A stretch of 64,000 bases of DNA, from NCBI GenBank assembly GCA_032718475.1, contig JAUCBJ010002756.1, positions 43,314-107,313 on the forward strand, in the 5' to 3' direction. Of this stretch, positions 9,721 through 19,900 are shown piece after piece. This DNA comes from Nemertoderma westbladi. Taxonomy: Eukaryota > Xenacoelomorpha > Nemertodermatida > Nemertodermatidae. The notes below the pieces were generated by a model. That model was not told where the DNA came from. It saw only the letters and a list, made by a program, of their open reading frames with translations, and searched no databases. The translations under genes and the position numbers were made by a program. Numbering within the stretch: the stretch's first letter is position 1; every line of letters begins with the position of its first letter.

Positions 9721-10615
9721 CCTTTGGCCCTCTAGCGGCAGACTGGAGAACTGCAGATGGATTCGCCTCCTTTGAAAGTCACAGCTAATGGTCTAATACA
9801 TATCTGCCAAGTTTCAGCTTAAACGGATTAAAAGCAAAGAAATGGGAGGGCATTTAATGTTTAGACATGTGGCCCTCTAGCGGGAGACCATTGCACTGAT
9901 GGTGTCTGAAAGTCTCTCAAAAATCTCAACTTTTGCTCATATTGATACCTAGAAATTTTCAACTTGGCAGCTTTAAATCCGACAAAGTTATTAGCATGTC
10001 AAAATCGACGATTTCACTTTCAGACCTTTGGCCCTCTAGCGGCAGACTGGAGAACTGCAGATGGATTCGCCTCCTTTGAAAGTCACAGCTAATGGTCTAA
10101 TACATATCTGCCAAGTTTCAGCTTAAACGGATTAAAAGCAAAGAAATGGGAGGGCATTTAATGTTTAGACATGTGGCCCTCTAGCGGGAGACCATTGCAC
10201 TGATGGTGTCTGAAAGTGTCTCAAAAATCTCAACTTTAGCTCATATTGATACCTAGAAATTTTCAACTTGGCAGCTTTAAATCCGACAAAGTTATTAGCA
10301 TGTCAAAATCGACGATTTCACTTTCAGACCTTTGGCCCTCTAGCGGCAGACTGGAGAACTGCAGATGGATTCGCCTCCTTTGAAAGTCACAGCTAATGGT
10401 CTAATACATATCTGCCAAGTTTCAGCTTAAACGGATTAAAAGCAAAGAAATGGGAGGGCATTTAATGTTTAGACATGTGGCCCTCTAGCGGGAGACCATT
10501 GCACTGATGGTGTCTGAAAGTCTCTCAAAAATCTCAACTTTTGCTCATATTGATACCTACAAATTTTCAACTTGGCAGCTTTAAATCCGACAAAGTTATT
10601 AGCATGTCAAAATCG
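9721..10615 (+). repeat. 304-bp tandem repeat, three near-identical copies
   Basis: CCTTTGGCCCTCTAGCGG starts copies at 9721, 10025 and 10329, exactly 304 bp apart. Only scattered single-base differences were seen (for example TCTCTC against TGTCTC, and TTTTGC against TTTAGC). Each copy is a dimer of related halves of about 144 and 160 bp. Confidence 0.95.
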
Positions 10616-10634
10616 TAACGACGACGACGACGAC

Positions 10635-10666
<32 letters not shown>

Positions 10667-10686
10667 CGACAACGACGACGACGACA
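10616..10686 (+). repeat. ACG/GAC trinucleotide microsatellite
   Basis: About 70 bp of CGA/ACG triplets with occasional AAC interruptions. It seems to have grown from the short AACGACGACAACG already present in a diverged unit near 9692. It makes an artefactual arginine-rich minus-strand frame at 10567-10770. Confidence 0.95.
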
Positions 10687-10790
10687 ACTATTTGCATAAA
10701 TTGACCCACCCCCTAACAGTGTCAATTCGCTAAGGCTCCGCCAACTTCGTGGCTCGCCCCACAATCTCATCAGCTAAGTGGAACTAAGTA

Positions 10791-12220
10791 AATTGAAAAC
10801 TTGAATCTTGAGAATGTCTGTGAATGAAACTGTATGCCTCAGAAGTGGAAAAGAATACAGGGGAACCGCCAGAAAGAGATCCGATCTCATCAACTGATTT
10901 CAGCAGTAATCCCATAAGTTTGAATTAATTGTGATCATGCATCGTATTTGCTCCTCACTTCCCACTCCGGAGGTGGAGTTCAATTGAAAGTCCACAAAAG
11001 GACAAGGAGAGTGAGCTGAGTGTCCTGCTACGCGGATTGTTCTTAAATAATTTTTCTAAGTCTTCTTCTATCGCGGTGTAACAGTCGATGGCATTCTTCC
11101 TCTCTCTTGGAGACCTCAGTAGGAACCACATTGAGCGCTATTGGTTTGAACAGCCTCCAACTGCAACCATTTTATTTCCCTTTATTCATTCAAAGTTGAC
11201 AAGTTGCTGATTCCCAGAGAAGGGATTTACAGGATTGCGTCAATTAATAGACCCCCATGTGTCAAATATATATGTAAAAAATTTTGAAAGGTTAAATTAT
11301 GAAAACATTTCTTGTGGAATTCAGGTAGGCCTAATTATTGCTCGCTATATTATGGCGAAAAATGACAGCAGTTAGCAGACACCAAATATGGGTTTAGTGG
11401 GTTCAAAAACTTAATTTAAGTTAATTAAAAACATTTGCGGACAAGAGTAGGTTACAGTGTATGGGCCGTGTTTGATAACCAAAACAGCAAACAAAACTTT
11501 ATTTCATATGCGACCAATTAGCGCTTGAGATTACTTCTTATTTCAATTGCGGCCAATATGGGCCACTATCTGGTTATATCATACACCGAACGTACATTAC
11601 AGTATTTCTGACACTGATATTTAATTAACTCCAAATTAATAAAGTTTCTGACAATCAAATTCAACAAAGTGAGAAAATTTTCAATGGAACATTAATAAAA
11701 ACCCTTAACCATATCGTCGCGGTTTGAATAGTCTGAATGCTTTGAACCGTTGTAATTATACGTAAATCCTTAAACCAAGGGGACCATTACAATATAATAA
11801 GCTGTGTCAGTATCCTACTAAAGATTTATAATTTATGCCAAAAAATTTAAAATAATTAGAGTCAACTTCTTGCTTTTTATCAAAATATATAAAGGTCATA
11901 AATTCCCGCCGATATTTCTTTGTAAATAGTTGACAATTTATCTAAACTCGATATCCCGTGGATTTAATTAATATAGTGATGGAAATTATGAGTAACTCGC
12001 TTGCCAAATATACTAGTATTTATTATATAAACCTATATGGCCTGTCGTACAGACCCATAAAGATAGGCGTACAAACAATGCGTCACGAAACAATTAAACC
12101 ACGCAGTAGATTAATCTCCATAGAGGCTTATTGTTTGGGTAAACAGAAACTAAACAACCGAATGTGTTAGAGATATCACCTTAAATAAATTGGAGTTCCA
12201 ACACTAAAGTTTTGTTCAAA
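10791..12220. other. unassigned AT-rich region
   Basis: No tandem repeat, RNA gene or convincing coding segment was found. The small open frames here (for example 11958-12170) have no supporting sites and AT-driven composition. GTAGGCCTAATT-like words occur but no defined element could be outlined. Confidence 0.4.
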
Positions 12221-12470
12221 CCGTGGTGTAGCGGTTGTAATAAATTCATATCTCTACGGAGGTCGTGGGTTCGATTCGATCTCCACAGGGGGGGGGCCAG
12301 AGCAGTTTTCAAAGCAATGGCGCATTTCTTAAATGGTACCCGTAGCTACAGTAAATGAGCACTGGAGTTTCCTCTAGAGAGTATAGTTCTGGAGGGATCG
12401 AACTGGAAATAAGTCGTCCGACTTACCGAAAGAATAAAACTGTAATACTGAAACATTACCTTTTTTTACC
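12221..12470 (+). mobile_element. tRNA-derived SINE
   Basis: A Pol III A box (TGGTGTAGCGG, 12224-12234) and B box (GGTTCGATTCG, 12268-12278) are 44 bp apart, the normal tRNA spacing. The tRNA-like head is followed by unrelated sequence with AAATGGTACCCGTAG, a motif style common in invertebrate SINE bodies, and not by a clean tRNA 3' end. A G9 run (12288-12296) interrupts the head-body junction. The 3' end is uncertain. Stems are too disrupted for a working tRNA gene. Confidence 0.6.
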
Positions 12471-12591
12471 TTTTAATCATTCAGGAAACTAGTTTCTTAT
12501 CCATGTATATCGCCATATTTAGCTTATTTATAACCAATTAATTAATTAACAAGAAATTAATTATTCTAACTAATTTAATTACTAAACTTAC

Positions 12592-12840
12592 TGAAAGGTT
12601 CTTGATTTCGAGCAACCGTAACATAGTCCAACTCTTTGCCAGAAAGGTAGAGTGTTCCTGAGTCCACCGGTAGAGGCGTTACATTTCGCGCAGTATATAC
12701 CTGGGGGTTCAACACGTCCGTTTAGAGCAACTGATTTAATAAAGGGTAGGAATATCCGCCGGGAGTCATAACGACCATCCGTCGTGTGTAGCGTTAAAGC
12801 CTGGACGTTCCGCATGGATTGACGGACTTGGCCCAGTAAT
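12592..12840 (-). CDS. candidate internal exon, unknown product, with CxxC pairs
   Basis: On the minus strand an AG at 12841-12842 (CTAATTAAATCCGTAG) opens a 249-bp segment of 83 codons. It ends in CA before GTAAGT, a very good donor. It is symmetric (phase 2 in, phase 2 out). A stop lies just upstream of the acceptor and another just after the donor, so the open part fits the splice edges well. The peptide includes LLGQVRQSMRNVQAL near its start and two cysteine pairs, CAKC and CYGC, near its end. The segment is GC-richer than its AT-rich flanks. I recognise no family. The acceptor lacks a long pyrimidine tract. Confidence 0.35.
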
Positions 12841-13378
12841 CTACGGATTTAATTAGTTTTACGCACATCATCAGATAATAATAATAATTTTTGTCTGCAG
12901 GAAAAAATCACTTTTTCACAGATCAGCGGACTGGCGTTAACTGATCACTGATTTCATGATTTCACCCGACAAGTGGTTCGCGGTTACTTTTTAGGTTTTA
13001 ATTAAATACCGAGTTAGTAGCCCTTTTTTGCGAAATTTAAACTTTACTTGGCGCTGCAACTACTGACAGCAGTTTGTTATATCTAACATTACAAAGAATG
13101 GCCACTTACATGGCGCTGTAATTACATGAGCTACGGACCCTAAAATTTATATAAAATTACAACAGGTAGTTATTTTTTATTTTAATTGGCCACAACCGTT
13201 TTCTACAACGATGTACTCCCTATCTATAATTAGTATGTTTACATTAATATGTTTGAGAAAATCCACAAACTTGTTGATAAATAAAGTTTCATAGCTCGCA
13301 CAGGTTTCACATGTTTTTAAACGTTCTGAAGGATTTATTGGTCAGACACAAACCCTAATAATTACCCCTAGACCAAAG
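12841..13378. other. unassigned AT-rich region
   Basis: It contains a short TAA/ATT run near 12882-12891 and a TTTTTTCCTGCAG acceptor-like site (minus strand, near 12900), but no segment I can call. Confidence 0.4.
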
Positions 13379-13600
13379 CAGCAGCTTGGTCTAGTGGTGA
13401 CATTCCTGGGCCTCCACTCAGGAGGCACTGGTTCGATCCCTAGATGGGGCAGCATTATTTGGGCACAGTGCTTTAAATGCTGTAACCTAGCCCAAGCCTG
13501 GCTTTCATCCTTAACTGGTCGATAAATGGGAATCAAGGCAACTTGGGAATCAGAGTGGAAGGGTTTACTGTGGAAGATTCCTTGGCTTAACGAGCCTAAA
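13379..13600 (+). mobile_element. tRNA-derived SINE with a segment shared with satellite A
   Basis: A box TGGTCTAGTGG (13387-13397) and B box GGTTCGATCCC (13430-13440) are 43 bp apart. The body follows, with AAATGGGAATCAAGGCAACTT-like sequence near 13525-13545. Bases 13542-13578 match the reverse complement of the satellite A monomer over about 37 bp with few differences (shared core CAGAGTGGAAGGGTTTAC). The SINE's 3' end is not fixed. The minus-strand frame 13342-13689 across it is an artefact. Confidence 0.65.
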
Positions 13601-14265
13601 AGTTTCTCCCATCTCCCATTCCGGTTACGTTGACAACTACAATATAAATAAATATTGCAGAAACACAAGAACCTTACCCATAGTACCAAAGTTCCCTAAA
13701 ACCACCTGAATAAGTATATACGATTTATTTTAGGAAACATTATTTACATAGTACCTCAATAAGCAAAAGTGTCCCTACTAGCATACAAAGGTTCATATAA
13801 AATTATGTTGTTAAAAAAAGGCGAAATATTTTAGGTGGAAATAAAATTTAATAATCTGAATTCATAGATCATCAAAATATAAAAAGTAGGCCTATGAAGC
13901 TAATATGGAAAAAATAATCTGATTAATGTAAATTCTTGCATTGGACTTTGAGATCTACTGAAGACCTCCTTACGAGAGGTCTGCATTAAATAAGTTATCA
14001 AGGGATGATGGGAATCACCTGGTACAATATCAAACCTTAACTGAAGGTAAGCTTATTGCGGATAGCAGTAAAGCCTGTGATACTATATGGCAGTCCCAGT
14101 TGGGCTCTTACTACAGGAATCACCAATCAGTTGACGATACATACATACAATGTTCAAACATGCTCTGCAAGGTTGAAAATTTAATGTTCTGCTCATTTAA
14201 CAAAAGTGGCATTGTACAAGCTTGGTAGTGACAAAGAATTACCAAAGCCCAGCAACACACTGCAG
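13601..14265. other. unassigned AT-rich region
   Basis: No repeat array, RNA gene or supported coding segment was found. It lies between the SINE and the cysteine-rich candidate exon. Confidence 0.4.
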
Positions 14266-14373
14266 GATCTACGGATGGGACGAATGTGGGAGTTGCATGG
14301 CTGATCGCGAACTGTGGAAGTGTTGCATTGCAGGGCCAGCTGGTGATGCATCGCAAAGGTGTGGACGATGTAG
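14266..14373 (+). CDS. candidate cysteine-rich internal exon
   Basis: The plus strand has CAACACACTGCAG as acceptor, then 108 bp of open sequence, then GTATGT as donor. It is symmetric (phase 2 in and out) and 36 codons long. The peptide has six cysteines spaced C-x2-C-x8-C-C-x11-C-x2-C with W, G and D residues between them, as in small disulfide-rich secreted modules. I do not recognise the family. The frame runs on into the minisatellite, so the donor is inferred. The minus strand is also open here, which lowers confidence. Confidence 0.3.
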
Positions 14374-14805
14374 GTATGTTTGCGCAGGGGAGGGGGATGG
14401 GTGTAAGTATGTATGCGCAGGGGAGCGGGATGGGTGTAAGTATGTATGCGCAGGGGAGGGTTGGTGTATGTATGTATGCGCAGGGGAGGGTTGGTGTATG
14501 TATGTATGCGCAGGGGAGGGTGATGGGTGTAAGTATGTATGCGCAGGGGAGGGGGTTGGGTGTATGTATGTATGCGCAGGGGAGGGTTGGTGTATGTATG
14601 TATGCGCAGGGGAGGGGGATGGGTGTATGTATGTATGCGCAGGGGAGGGTTGGTGTATGTATGTATGCGCAGGGGAGGGTGATGGGTGTAAGTATGTATG
14701 CGCAGGGGAGGGTTGGTGTATGTATGTATGCGCAGGGGAGGGTGATGGGTGTAAGTATGTATGCGCAGTGGGTGGCTAATAGTTATTGGCTAATGCGCAG
14801 GGGGA
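14374..14805 (+). repeat. GC-rich minisatellite, 30/33-bp units, about 13 copies
   Basis: Units share GTATGCGCAGGGGAGGG and differ in the link: TTGGTGTATGTAT (30-bp class) or TGATGGGTGTAAGTAT (33-bp class). Both classes are multiples of three, so two plus frames stay open (14222-14779 and 14286-14843). These are taken as artefacts. The last units decay near 14790. Confidence 0.95.
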
Positions 14806-14858
14806 GGCTAGTTATGTACAAATTATGTAGGGATAACATGTGATTTTATTACTTTCAT

Positions 14859-15119
14859 TTATTTATAGCGACAAACCGACGTCACCAACCTTCGTCTAGT
14901 CATCCTCATCAAAAACAAAGCCCTGTTCCTTCTGCTACTCATATCGTCAATAAACGTGAGTAACCTAGGCAACACAACCTTGCGCATCTTCCAGTTAAGT
15001 ATCGGATCTGTAGGTTTGGTATACCCTACGTCTTTGTGGTAGACTTGATTCGGAGCCGCTGATTGATTACCATGCATATCTATCCTCAAATTAGAATCGA
15101 GGGATCTACGCCTCATTCT
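14859..15119 (-). CDS. candidate 3'-terminal exon, unknown product
   Basis: On the minus strand TAATAATTTTACTTGCAG is a textbook acceptor with a CTAAT branch-like word upstream. It opens an in-phase 86-codon segment ending in TAA (14859-14861). AATAAA signals follow, one at 14845-14850. The peptide is basic, with RRR and SSRR motifs and a central stretch containing NQVYHKDVGYTKPTDPILNW; it has no cysteine cluster or recognised domain. If real, the upstream intron would contain satellite B. The plus strand also has an open frame over much of the segment, so chance remains possible. Confidence 0.35.
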   Translation of the reverse strand, partial: RMRRRSLDSNLRIDMHGNQSAAPNQVYHKDVGYTKPTDPILNWKMRKVVLPRLLTFIDDMSSRRNRALFLMRMTRRRLVTSVCRYK

Positions 15120-16086
15120 CTGCAAGTAAAATTATTAGCTGTGCAGCTGTGGATGGAAAGGGGAGCGAACCAATAGGTGGAAAGGGGAACGAATTAATGG
15201 ATGGAAAGGGGAACGAATTAATGGATGGAAAGCGGAACGAAATAATGGGTGGAAAGGGGAACGAAATAATGGGTGGAAAGGGGAACGAAATAATGGGTGG
15301 AAAGGGGAACGAAATAATGGGTGGAAAGGGGAACGAAATAATGGGTGGAAAGGGGAACGAAATAATGGGTGGAAAGGGGAACGAAATAATGGGTGGAAAG
15401 GGGAGCGAAATAATGGGTGGAAAGGGGAACGAAGATAATGGGTGGAAAGGGGAACGAAATAATGGGTGGAAAGGGGAACGAAATAATGGGTGGAAAGGAG
15501 AGCGAAACAATGGGTGGAAAGGGGAGCGAAATAATGGGTGGAAAGGGGAACGAAATAATGGGTGGAAAGGGGAACGAAATAATGGGTGGAAAGGGGAACG
15601 AAATAATGGGTGGAAAGGGGAGCGAAATAATGGGTGGAAAGGGGAACGAGATAATGGGTGGAAAGGGGAACGAAATAATGGGTGGAAAGGGGAACGAAAT
15701 AATGGGTGGAAAGGGGAACGAAATAATGGGTGGAAAGGGGAACGAAATAATGGGTGGAAAGGGGAACGAAATAATGGGTGGAAAGGGGAGCGAAATAATG
15801 GGTGGAAAGGGGAACGAAATAATGGGTGGAAAGGGGAACGAAATAATGGGTGGAAACGGGAACGAAATAATGGGTGGAAAGGGGAACGAAATAATGGGTG
15901 GAAAGGAGAGCGAAACAATGGGTGGAAAGGGGAACGAAATAATGGGTGGAAAGGGGAACGAAATAATGGGTGGAAAGGGGAACGAAATAATGGTGGAAAG
16001 GGGAACGAAATAATGGGTGGAAAGGGGAGCGAAATAATAGGTGGAAAGGGGAACGAAATAATGGGTGGAAAGGGGAACGAAATAAT

Positions 16087-16902
16087 GGGTGGAAAGGAGA
16101 GCGAAACAATGGGTGGAAAGGGGAGCGAAATAATGGGTGGAAAGGGGAGCGAAATAATAGGTGGAAACGGGAACGAAATAATGGGTGGAAAGGGGAACGA
16201 AATAATGGGTGGAAAGGGGAACGAAATAATGGGTGGAAAGGGGAACGAAATAATGGGTGGAAAGGGGAGCGAAATAATGGGTGGAAAGGGGAACGAGATA
16301 ATGGGTGGAAAGGGGAACGAAATAATGGGTGGAAAGGGGAACGAAATAATGGGTGGAAAGGAGAGCGAAACAATGGGTGGAAAGGGGAGCGAAATAATGG
16401 GTGGAAAGGGGAACGAGATAATGGGTGGAAAGGGGAACGAAATAATAGGTGGAAACGGGAACGAAATAATGGGTGGAAAGGGGAACGAAATAATGGGTGG
16501 AAAGGAGAGCGAAACAATGGGTGGAAAGGGGAGCGAAATAATGGGTGGAAAGGGGAGCGAAATAATAGGTGGAAACGGGAACGAAATAATGGGTGGAAAG
16601 GGGAACGAAATAATGGGTGGAAAGGGGAACGAAATAATGGGTGGAAAGGGGAACGAAATAATGGGTGGAAAGGGGAGCGAAATAATGGGTGGAAAGGGGA
16701 ACGAGATAATGGGTGGAAAGGGGAACGAAATAATGGGTGGAAAGGGGAACGAAATAATGGGTGGAAAGGAGAGCGAAACAATGGGTGGAAAGGGGAGCGA
16801 AATAATGGGTGGAAAGGGGAACGAGATAATGGGTGGAAAGGGGAACGAAATAATGGATGGAAAGGGGAACGAAATAATGGGTGGAAAGGGGAGCGAAATA
16901 AT
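16087..16902 (+). repeat. 408-bp higher-order duplication in satellite B
   Basis: The variant monomer AAAGGAGAGCGAAACAATGG and its neighbours recur at about 16094 and 16502, and again at 16358 and 16766. Both pairs are 408 bp (17 monomers) apart, with the same order of variants between them, including the AAACGGGAACG monomer. This is a tandem duplication of about 17 monomers. Confidence 0.8.
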
Positions 16903-19900
16903 GGGTGGAAAGGGGAACGAAATAATGGGTGGAAAGGGGAACGAAATAATGGGTGGAAAGGGGAACGAAATAATGGGTGGAAAGGGGAACGAAATAATGG
17001 GTGGAAAGGGGAACGAAATAATGGGTGGAAAGGGGAACGAAATAATGGGTGGAAAGGGGAGCGAAATAATGGGTGGAAAGGGGAACGAAATAATGGGTGG
17101 AAAGGGGAACGAAATAATAGGTGGAAACGGGAACGAAATAATGGGTGGAAAGGGGAGCGAAATAATGGGTGGAAAGGGGAACGAAATAATGGGTGGAAAG
17201 GGGAACGAAATAATAGGTGGAAACGGGAACGAAATAATGGGTGGAAAGGGGAACGAAATAATGGGTGGAAACGGGAACGAAATAATGGGTGGAAAGGGGA
17301 ACGAAATAATGGGTGGAAAGGGGAGCGAAACAATGGGTGGAAAGGGGAGCGAAATAATGGGTGGAAAGGGGAACGAAATAATGGGTGGAAAGGGGAACGA
17401 AATAATGGGTGGAAAGGAGAGCGAAACAATGGGTGGAAAGGGGAGCGAAATAATGGGTGGAAAGGGGAACGAGATAATGGGTGGAAAGGGGAACGAAATA
17501 ATCGGTGGAAAGGGGAACGAAATAATGGGTGGAAAGGGGAACGAAGTAATGGGTGGAAAGGAGAGCGAAACAATGGGTGGAAAGGGGAGCGAAATAATGG
17601 GTGGAAAGGGGAACGAAATAATGGGTGGAAAGGGGAACGAAATAATGGGTGGAAAGGAGAGCGAAACAATGGGTGGAAAGGGGAGCGAAATAATGGGTGG
17701 AAAGGGGAACGAGATAATGGGTGGAAAGGGGAACGAAATAATGGGTGGAAAGGGGAACGAAATAATGGGTGGAAAGGGGAACGAAATAATGGGTGGAAAG
17801 GGGAACGAAATAATCGGTGGAAAGGGGAACGAAATAATGGGTGGAAAGGGGAACGAAATAATGGGTGGAAAGGGGAACGAAGTAATGGGTGGAAAGGGGA
17901 GCGAAATAATGGGTGGAAAGGGGAACGAAGTAATGGGTGGAAAGGGGAACGAAGTAATGGGTGGAAAGGGGAACGAGATAATGGGTGGAAAGGGGAACGA
18001 AATAATCGGTGGAAAGGGGAACGAAATAATGGGTGGAAAGGGGAACGAAGTAATGGGTGGAAAGGGGAACGAAATAATCGGTGGAAAGGGGAACGAAATA
18101 ATGGGTGGAAAGGGGAACGAAGTAATGGGTGGAAAGGGGAACGAAGTAATGGGTGGAAAGGGGAGCGAAATAATGGGTGGAAAGGGGAACGAAAAAGTGG
18201 GTGGAAAGGGGAACGAAATAATGGGTGGAAAGGGGAACGAAATAATGGGTGGAAAGGGGAACGAGATAATGGGTGGAAAGGGGAACGAAGTAATGGGTGG
18301 AAAGGGGAGCGAAATAATGGGTGGAAAGGGGAACGAAATAATGGGTGGAAAGGGGAGCGAAATAATGGGTGGAAAGGGGAACGAGATAATGGGTGGAAAG
18401 GGGAACGAAGTAATGGGTGGAAAGGGGAGCGAAATAATGGGTGGAAAGGGGGTCGAAATAATGGGTGGAAAGGGGAACGAAATAATGGGTGGAAAGGGGA
18501 ACGAGATAATGGGTGGAAAGGGGAACAAAGTAATGGGTGGAAAGGGGAACGAGATAATGGGTGGAAAGGGGAACAAAGTAATGGGTGGAAAGGGGAACGA
18601 GATAATGGGTGGAAAGGGGAACGAAATAATGGGTGGAAAGGGGAACGAGATAATGGGTGGAAAGGGGAACAAAGTAATGGGTGGAAAGGGGAACGAGATA
18701 ATGGGTGGAAAGGGGAACAAAGTAATGGGTGGAAAGGGGAACGAGATAATGGGTGGAAAGGGGAACGAAATAATGGGTGGAAAGGGGAACGAAGTAATGG
18801 GTGGAAAGGGAAGCGAAATAATGGGTGGAAAGGGGAACGAGATAATGGGTGGAAAGGGGAGCGAAATAATGGGTGGAAAGGGGAACGAAATAATGGGTGG
18901 AAAGGGGAACGAAATAATGGGTGGAAAGGGGAACGAGATAATGGGTGGAAAGGGGAACAAAGTAATGGGTGGAAAGGGGAACGAGATAATGGGTGGAAAG
19001 GGGAACGAAATAATGGGTGGAAAGGGGAACGAAATAATGGGTGGAAAAGGGGAGCGAGATAATGGGTGGAAAAGGGAACGAAATAATCGGTGGAAAGGGG
19101 AACGAAATAATGGGTGGAAATGGAAACAAAATAATGGGTGGAAAGGGGAACAAAATAATGGGTGGAAAGGGGAACAAAATAATGGGTGGAAAGGGGAGCG
19201 AAATAATGGGTGGAAAGGGGAACGAGATAATGGGTGGAAAGGGGAACGAAATAATGGGTGGAAATGGGAACAAAATAATGGGTGAAAAGGGGAGCGAAAT
19301 AATGGGTGGAAATGGAAACGAAATAATGGGTGGAAAGGGGAACGAGATAATGGGTGGAAAGGGGAACGAGATAATGGGTGGAAAGGGGAACGAGATAATG
19401 GGTGGAAAAGGGAACGAAATAATCGGTGGAAAGGGGAACGAAATAATGGATGGAAAGGGGAGCGAAATAATGGGTGGAAAGGGGAACGAGATAATGGGTG
19501 GAAAGGGGAGCGAAATAATGGGTGAAAAGGGTAACGAGATAATGGATGGAAAGGGGAACGAAATAATGGGTGGAAAGGGGAGCGAAATAATGGGTGGAAA
19601 GGAGAGCGAAACAATGGTTGGAAAGGGGAACGAGATAATGGGTGGAAATGGAAACGAAATAATGGGTGGAAATGGAAACGAAATAATGGGTGGGAAGGGG
19701 AGCGAAATAATAGGTGGAAAGGGGAACGAAATAATGGGTGGAAAGGGGAACGAAATAATGGGTGGAAAGGGAAGCGAAATAATGGGTGGAAAGGGGAACG
19801 AAATAATGGGTGGAAAGGGGAACAAAATAATGGGTGGAAAGGGGAACGAAATAATAGGTGGAAAGGGGAACGAAATAATGGGTGGAAAGGGGAACGAAAT

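Larger units (their letters stand above)
9285..10790. mobile_element. tandem-core repeat element with ACG microsatellite (possible non-autonomous element)
   Basis: The core subunits of about 144-160 bp each carry CTCTAGCGG, AAGTTTCAGCTTAAACGG or AAATTTTCAACTTGGCAG. The left subunits (about 9285, 9439, 9581) are strongly diverged, and three 304-bp dimers follow. An ACG/GAC microsatellite and a GC-richer tail follow. Tandem cores next to a microsatellite are typical of pearl-type or Helitron-like non-autonomous elements of invertebrates; that family assignment is inference. No transposase or helicase is present. The element ends are not certain. Confidence 0.55.

Noticed and set aside
10567-10770. 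Arginine-rich minus-strand frame
   Set aside because: It is a translation of the ACG microsatellite.
12221-12290. Functional tRNA gene
   Set aside because: A and B boxes are correctly spaced, but the stems are disrupted and a SINE body follows. The same applies to the head at 13379-13450; the site near 24003-24048 also has wrong box spacing.
13342-13689. Minus-strand 115-codon frame
   Set aside because: It runs through the SINE and its tRNA-like head. Its content is repeat, not gene.
14222-14843. Two overlapping 185-codon plus-strand frames rich in repeated CAGEG or MYAQG
   Set aside because: They are the 30/33-bp minisatellite translated. Only the first part (14266-14373) is kept as a candidate exon.
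15841-17280. CENP-B box-like word TGGAAACGGGA in some satellite B monomers
   Set aside because: The 3' half matches the box, but the required TTCG in the 5' half is missing in these monomers, and they are a small minority of the array.
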